A stretch of 64,000 nt of DNA, taken from NCBI GenBank assembly GCA_012031265.1, contig JAAUTY010000003.1, positions 62,001 to 126,000 of the forward strand. The letters are read 5' to 3'. The stretch is from Spirulinaceae cyanobacterium SM2_1_0. Its GTDB lineage: Bacteria > Cyanobacteriota > Cyanobacteriia > Cyanobacteriales > Spirulinaceae. This document shows, one piece after another, positions 60,110 to 64,000 of the stretch. The translations under genes and the position numbers were made by a program. How positions within the stretch are numbered: the first letter of the stretch is position 1; each line of letters opens with the position of its first letter. The notes beneath the pieces were generated by a model. That model saw only the letters and a program-made list of their open reading frames with translations. It did no database searches and had not been told where the DNA came from.

Positions 60110-61743
60110 TGCCACGCAGCGATGTTGGCGGTAATCGGCCAGCCATGACCATGAGGTTCTACTTGGGGTTGACCGATATCGAGGCAATCGCTGACAAAGT
60201 AGGTGTGATCCAGATTCACCAGCCACGCCCAAGCAGCATCCCCCTTGGCGGTAAAGCCTTGGTTGCCATCCCACTGAGCGGCTTTCCAGAAGGCGATCGC
60301 CTCCGCCTCTGAAGATGCGCCCATCGCCAAGTCCAGTGCTTCGTCAATGGTCTGGTTGGCGTAGTAGCCTGCGTTGTAGAAATCTCCCTGAGCCGCTCGA
60401 CTGTGATAAAGGTTGTACAACTCGGTCTGGTCATGACTGCCCCAGCCAAACAGCACCACGTTGCTGTGCATAGCCGGTTCAATTTCGTCCCAGCTTCTGC
60501 CCTCAACATTAGCCTGGATGCCAATGGGCTTCAGCATTGCCGCGACCGATAGGGCGAGCGCTTGCCGGGTACTATCGTTAGCCGGATAAAGCAGGGTGAA
60601 TTCGGCCGTCAGCCCCTCCTTTGCCAACACGCCATCGCCATCGCTATCAGTCCAGCCCCCTGCGGCGAGAATCTCTTGAGCTTTCTCTGGCTGAGCATCT
60701 TCAATCGCCGCGCTCGGTTCTTCCCAAGCCAAGCCGCTGACAGGCCCATAAGCAATCGAGCCGTAGCCTTCGAGAACGCCTTCTACTAGGGCTTGGCGAT
60801 CGATGGCATAGTTCACCGCCTGCCGAATCGCCGGATCTGCCGTCACATCATTGCCAATCGGGTCCCCGTCCGGTGTGGTGGTTCCCGTGACCGGAACATA
60901 GGGAAACATCAGTCCCCGATTATCGACGCTAGTCACATCGTAGAGCGTCATGCCGTCGATCGTCTGCACCGCCAGAGCTTGGGGAACGCTCGCCACCTGA
61001 GCCTGACCAGCTTTCGCCGCAGCAAAGGCGGCATCTTCTTCTACGAACAAAAAGACAAGTCGTTCGATGCCAGGAGTTTCCCCGTAGTAGTTGGGGTTGG
61101 CTTCCACAATCAGCTGTTGTCCTTCATCCCACTGCACCAGTTGGTACGGACCAGAGCCAATGGGATTGCGAGCGTAGTCCGGACCGTGGGCATGTTCCGG
61201 AACAATGCCCAGCGTAATCAGGCGATTGACGAAGGTGCTTTGGGGTTCTTTGAGCCGCAATTCGACGGTGGTGTCATCCAGAGCAACCGCTTCCTCCAGC
61301 ACGGTCACATCGGTCAGACCGCCGCTCTCCGCTGCCTGATTAAAGGTGTAGGCGACATCCGTTGCGGTCAGGGGTTCACCATCAGAAAACACCGCATCGT
61401 TGCGAATCGTCACCGTCCAGGTCAGCCCGTCCTCGCTGACCGTGTAATCTGTCGCCAGGTCATTGACGATATTGAGTTTCTCATCTCGCTTCAGCAGGGT
61501 GCTTTGAAAAAGGGGAGAGCCATAGCGGCCCCAGCCTAGGGTCGGGTCGTAGCCCTCTTCGCTTTCTCCTCCGATCGCCAGCACAATCTGCTCGGTTGAG
61601 CCGGTTTGGGCTGGAGTCGCGGTCGGGTTGGAACCGTCTGTGGATTCTGTGGAGCCGAAGCCACAGCTCACCAACACCTGACTCAGTAAAAGCATCCTTA
61701 AGGGCCAAACAGAAAATTTCATGAGCTGATGCATTGCCTGCAA
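60094..61743 (-). CDS. Extracellular solute-binding protein, family 5 (peptide/nickel)
   Basis: 549 residues. The lipoprotein signal has a lipobox (VLVSCG, Cys about residue 27), so it is anchored outside the plasma membrane. SBP family 5 features: NDAVFSDGEPLTATDVAYTF, DPAIRQAVNYAIDRQALVEGVL, and the C-terminal LDIGQPQVEPHGHGWPITANI. The HGHGW motif is seen in nickel/peptide-binding members of a Dpp/Opp/Nik-like subgroup. Ligand (peptide, Ni or Ni chelate) is undecided. First gene of the importer operon. Confidence 0.92.
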   Translation of the reverse strand: MQAMHQLMKFSVWPLRMLLLSQVLVSCGFGSTESTDGSNPTATPAQTGSTEQIVLAIGGESEEGYDPTLGWGRYGSPLFQSTLLKRDEKLNIVNDLATDYTVSEDGLTWTVTIRNDAVFSDGEPLTATDVAYTFNQAAESGGLTDVTVLEEAVALDDTTVELRLKEPQSTFVNRLITLGIVPEHAHGPDYARNPIGSGPYQLVQWDEGQQLIVEANPNYYGETPGIERLVFLFVEEDAAFAAAKAGQAQVASVPQALAVQTIDGMTLYDVTSVDNRGLMFPYVPVTGTTTPDGDPIGNDVTADPAIRQAVNYAIDRQALVEGVLEGYGSIAYGPVSGLAWEEPSAAIEDAQPEKAQEILAAGGWTDSDGDGVLAKEGLTAEFTLLYPANDSTRQALALSVAAMLKPIGIQANVEGRSWDEIEPAMHSNVVLFGWGSHDQTELYNLYHSRAAQGDFYNAGYYANQTIDEALDLAMGASSEAEAIAFWKAAQWDGNQGFTAKGDAAWAWLVNLDHTYFVSDCLDIGQPQVEPHGHGWPITANIAAWQWTCN

Positions 61744-62189
61744 AAACCGGTTGGGTCACGGCGCAATTTGAAAGCGCCTAAATCTAGATGGAGATTACCA
61801 CTGCACCTTTTGAGGAAACAATCCAGGGGGGAGGGATAGGTAGCGGCAGACAATCCAGAGTTTTCCTCACCCGGCGATTCATGCCACGACTCCTGCCAAA
61901 CGCCTGACCGGCTCTTCATCAGGAGGGCTGCCAATCTGGGATGCTCCCCATCGTTACCCGTTTTCAATCCCCGTAAACAGAAGTGAGCGGAGCATTTTGT
62001 CTGGCTAGATCAGGGCGTTGTAATCAAAGGAACTGCACCAATTGGTCGCGTGAGCGGCTGGGTTCCAGCGCAGATCATTGAAATCATTAATGCCAATACT
62101 GTCCGTGCTCGTGAGGGCTACATGGCGTCAAGCGATCAGCTGCTGTAGCTTTTTTAAGCGTCTGGGTCATTTATGCTTCCTGAAGTACT
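61744..62189. other. Intergenic region with shared 20-mer and an open fragment
   Basis: 446 bases upstream of the importer operon and downstream of the folate transporter. It contains TGCCAATCTGGGATGCTCCC (61929-61948), also at 48183. A plus-strand open stretch up to a stop at about 62147 reads KGTAPIGRVSGWVPAQIIEI, then RAREGYM; it may be a decayed gene end that I cannot name. No cobalamin or nickel riboswitch is visible. Confidence 0.4.
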
Positions 62190-63593
62190 CTAAGACGACA
62201 ATGCTGCCGGACGCGCTGAACCTTGGGGCAATTGCTCGGTTGCTACTGCTTCGAGCCTGGCGTCGCGCTGGGCTTCATCTTCGCGCGAGGGCAGCCAGTT
62301 GAGGAATGGTAGCGGCAGCAGGCTAGAAAGATTGGCAATCGTCACCAGGAGCCAGAGATTCTCAAAGTTGGTCTCGGTGATCCCCAGCCAGTGCGTGAGC
62401 AGTGCGCCGGACTCGTGGGAGAGCAAGCCTGCTAAGTTCCAAATCGACATTAGCAAGGCGAAGAGTGTGGCTTCGATTCCTGGTGGGCAGATGCGGGCTG
62501 AGAGCACCAAGATGGGCATGAAGGCGATTTGACCCATTACTGTTAGGATCAGGCTGTCGCCGAGACTGAACCAGTGGTCGTCGATGCCTAGATTGCGATT
62601 GGCATGGGTGACTAGCAGCAGTGTCGTCAAGCCGAGCAGGGACGAAAATAGGGTTGTCCAGCCGAGGATGACGCGGAAGGGCAGTTGGCGGAGGAAACGC
62701 TGGTAGAGCCAGACACCGACTAGCGACGCTAGACTGGTCACGAGGCGGACGCGACCGAGAAATTCGGGTTCAAAACCCAACTCGTTGGTCATGAAAAAGA
62801 AGAGTGCTGAATCGCTACTGGGCGTTGCTTGCCAGATGAAGACAAAGGCGGTGGGTAACCAGATCGAGCGGCGACGGATGGCTTGCCAGAGGCGCATGAG
62901 CTGCGATCGCTCCTCGCTCGCCTTGCCGTTACCGGTCGTGGTCGGTATCGTCACCGGTTCCTCTGCGATCAACCAGGCGATCGCTGTGACGATCAGCGGG
63001 AAGCTCGCGACAATCGCGAAGACGACGCGGGTGCTGACTTGCTCCAGCAGCCAGCCACTGAGGTAGGCTGTGACCAAACTGCCGAGGGCGGCTGTGCCCC
63101 AAGTCAGGGCCTGGAGTGAACCGGCATTGCTGTAGGATTCAGCGCGCACCCGCTCCACGACTAGGGAATCGGCAATGACATCGGCGATCGCCATCGAGAG
63201 CGAGGTGACCAAAATCGCCAACGTCGCCGACCAGGTGCTGTCTACCAGCCAAGCCAGCGCCAGCCAGGAGAGCATTCCCAGCACCCCCGACAGCACCAGA
63301 TAGGGACGGCGGCGATAGTTGAACAGCGGCAGCCCGTCGGAGAGAAATCCAAACACTGGTTTCACCACCCAGGGAATCGCCGCAATGCCCACCAGCGCTG
63401 AAACCTGAGCGGGGCTTAAACCCAACTCATCCTTGAGAAAAAAGCTGACTGCCAGCCGCGCCAAGCCCAAGATTCCTTGGACAAAATAAACGGTTAAGAT
63501 AGCGATGAGTTCCGGTGTCGGTTCATTGCCAAAGAGCAGTCTCGCCGTCACCGTACGCTTGAGCTTGTCGAGCCGCAGTTCAGAAGCAGCCAT
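62190..63593 (-). CDS. Folate/biopterin transporter (BT1/FBT family)
   Basis: 467 residues from the ATG at 63593 (MAASELRLDK); the frame is open to 63668. Twelve membrane helices in the MFS fold, with family blocks YFVQGILGLARLAVSFFLKDELGLSPAQ, KPVFGFLSDG, RRRPYLVLSG, and DVIADSLVVERVRAES. Cyanobacterial members transport folates. Divergent from the CHASE2 gene. Confidence 0.92.
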   Translation of the reverse strand: MAASELRLDKLKRTVTARLLFGNEPTPELIAILTVYFVQGILGLARLAVSFFLKDELGLSPAQVSALVGIAAIPWVVKPVFGFLSDGLPLFNYRRRPYLVLSGVLGMLSWLALAWLVDSTWSATLAILVTSLSMAIADVIADSLVVERVRAESYSNAGSLQALTWGTAALGSLVTAYLSGWLLEQVSTRVVFAIVASFPLIVTAIAWLIAEEPVTIPTTTGNGKASEERSQLMRLWQAIRRRSIWLPTAFVFIWQATPSSDSALFFFMTNELGFEPEFLGRVRLVTSLASLVGVWLYQRFLRQLPFRVILGWTTLFSSLLGLTTLLLVTHANRNLGIDDHWFSLGDSLILTVMGQIAFMPILVLSARICPPGIEATLFALLMSIWNLAGLLSHESGALLTHWLGITETNFENLWLLVTIANLSSLLPLPFLNWLPSREDEAQRDARLEAVATEQLPQGSARPAALSS

Positions 63594-63744
63594 GCAGTTC
63601 TTTAAGTTTTGTTGCTTTGTTATAGCATAACGGCTGGATTGGGCATTGCGATGCGGCTCGCGATTCAACCGCGTTGCTTGGGGGCTCTGTCGTATTTGGA
63701 GCTGTCTTGATCGTCAGCCAAATCCTTTATCTCGCCGGGCATTC

Positions 63745-64000
63745 ATGACCGAAACGCACCGATCTAGGCTATTGCGGCTTGCCAAGCAGGTGCACGCTTC
63801 ACTCCCCGATTTCGCTAGCCTGCGTGTCGCGGGAGTTGGCGTGGGCATTGCGATCGCCCTGGTCTTTGGTCTGCGGTCGCTGGGCGGTCTCGAGCCGCTT
63901 GAACTGGGCTACTACGACTGGCTGATGCGATCGCGCCCCCACCGCGAACCCGACTCACGCCTGCTGATCATCAGCGTTACGGAAGCCGACCTCCGCACCC
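63745..64000 (+). CDS. CHASE2-domain protein, N-terminal part (runs off the window)
   Basis: 85 residues from the ATG at 63745 to the window edge. A membrane helix (VAGVGVGIAIALVFGLRSL) is followed by GLEPLELGYYDWLMRSRPHREPDSRLLIISVTEADLR, the usual start of an extracytoplasmic CHASE2 sensor domain. The output domain (cyclase, histidine kinase or protein kinase) is beyond the edge. Confidence 0.85.
   Translation, partial: MTETHRSRLLRLAKQVHASLPDFASLRVAGVGVGIAIALVFGLRSLGGLEPLELGYYDWLMRSRPHREPDSRLLIISVTEADLRT

Noticed and set aside
61744-62040. Possible cobalamin or nickel riboswitch upstream of the importer
   Set aside because: I looked for the B12 box and the paired CCCGC/ACTGT core on the minus strand and did not find them.

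Overview
The window is chromosomal DNA from a cyanobacterium. The evidence is the very frequent palindrome GCGATCGC (HIP1), a cyanobacterial-order atp operon with separate b and b' subunits and no beta/epsilon genes, and cyanobacterial families such as alr0857, a TLP40/CYP38-like cyclophilin, AMIN-domain PilQ and DUF4278. An intact hetR (Cys48 and Ser152 present) points to a filamentous lineage; no heterocyst or nif genes are seen. GC content is high. Coding density is high and most genes are housekeeping.

Layout. 1-4.4 kb: tail of an unknown gene with a terminator, a peptidoglycan-binding membrane protein, coaE, secG, a matrixin-like metalloprotease and a methyltransferase. 4.5-10.5 kb: atpI-atpB-atpE-atpF2-atpF-atpH-atpA-gamma, closed by a strong bidirectional terminator. 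10.5-17.5 kb: alr0857-like protein, HNH nuclease, two small conserved-looking genes, nagA, and a SNF2 helicase whose N-terminus is out of frame. 17.6-28.7 kb: pnp, metK, rfbB, aroE, hetR, a UPF0158 protein and a fused 5-oxoprolinase. 28.7-35.3 kb is more broken: an IS630 remnant, a MITE-like element, a dispersed palindromic repeat, a ribonuclease R-like pseudogene, plus an EF-G paralogue and a mannose-1-phosphate guanylyltransferase. 35.6-38.7 kb: cyclophilin, thiL and a family 2 glycosyltransferase. 38.8-39.7 kb: two tandem glnA-type glutamine riboswitch candidates, each in front of a small DUF4278 protein. 39.7-50.5 kb: frameshifted larE, a cyclic-nucleotide-domain protein, the pilMNOQ operon, inositol monophosphatase, a J-domain/TPR protein and frameshifted hisZ. 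50.5-56.5 kb: ferredoxin, a DMT transporter with a coiled-coil N-terminus, a lipoprotein, initiator tRNA, a PLP decarboxylase and a CCA-adding enzyme. 56.6-64 kb: a complete five-gene peptide/nickel-type ABC importer, a folate/biopterin transporter and the start of a CHASE2 protein.

The most interesting locus is 38.84-39.50 kb. Two RNA elements with the glnA-motif core each carry CGCCTC immediately after the P1 stem. This is an exact complement of GAGGCG at the ribosome-binding site of the following DUF4278 gene, which suggests translational control by glutamine. The first unit has a perfect TTGACA -35 hexamer overlapped by a near-match NtcA site.

Three otherwise well-conserved genes (SNF2 helicase, larE, hisZ) each carry one frameshift. 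In larE and hisZ a single missing base can be placed. Sequencing or assembly error is as likely as real decay. Functional statements rest on reading protein and RNA motifs by eye; no database search was run.
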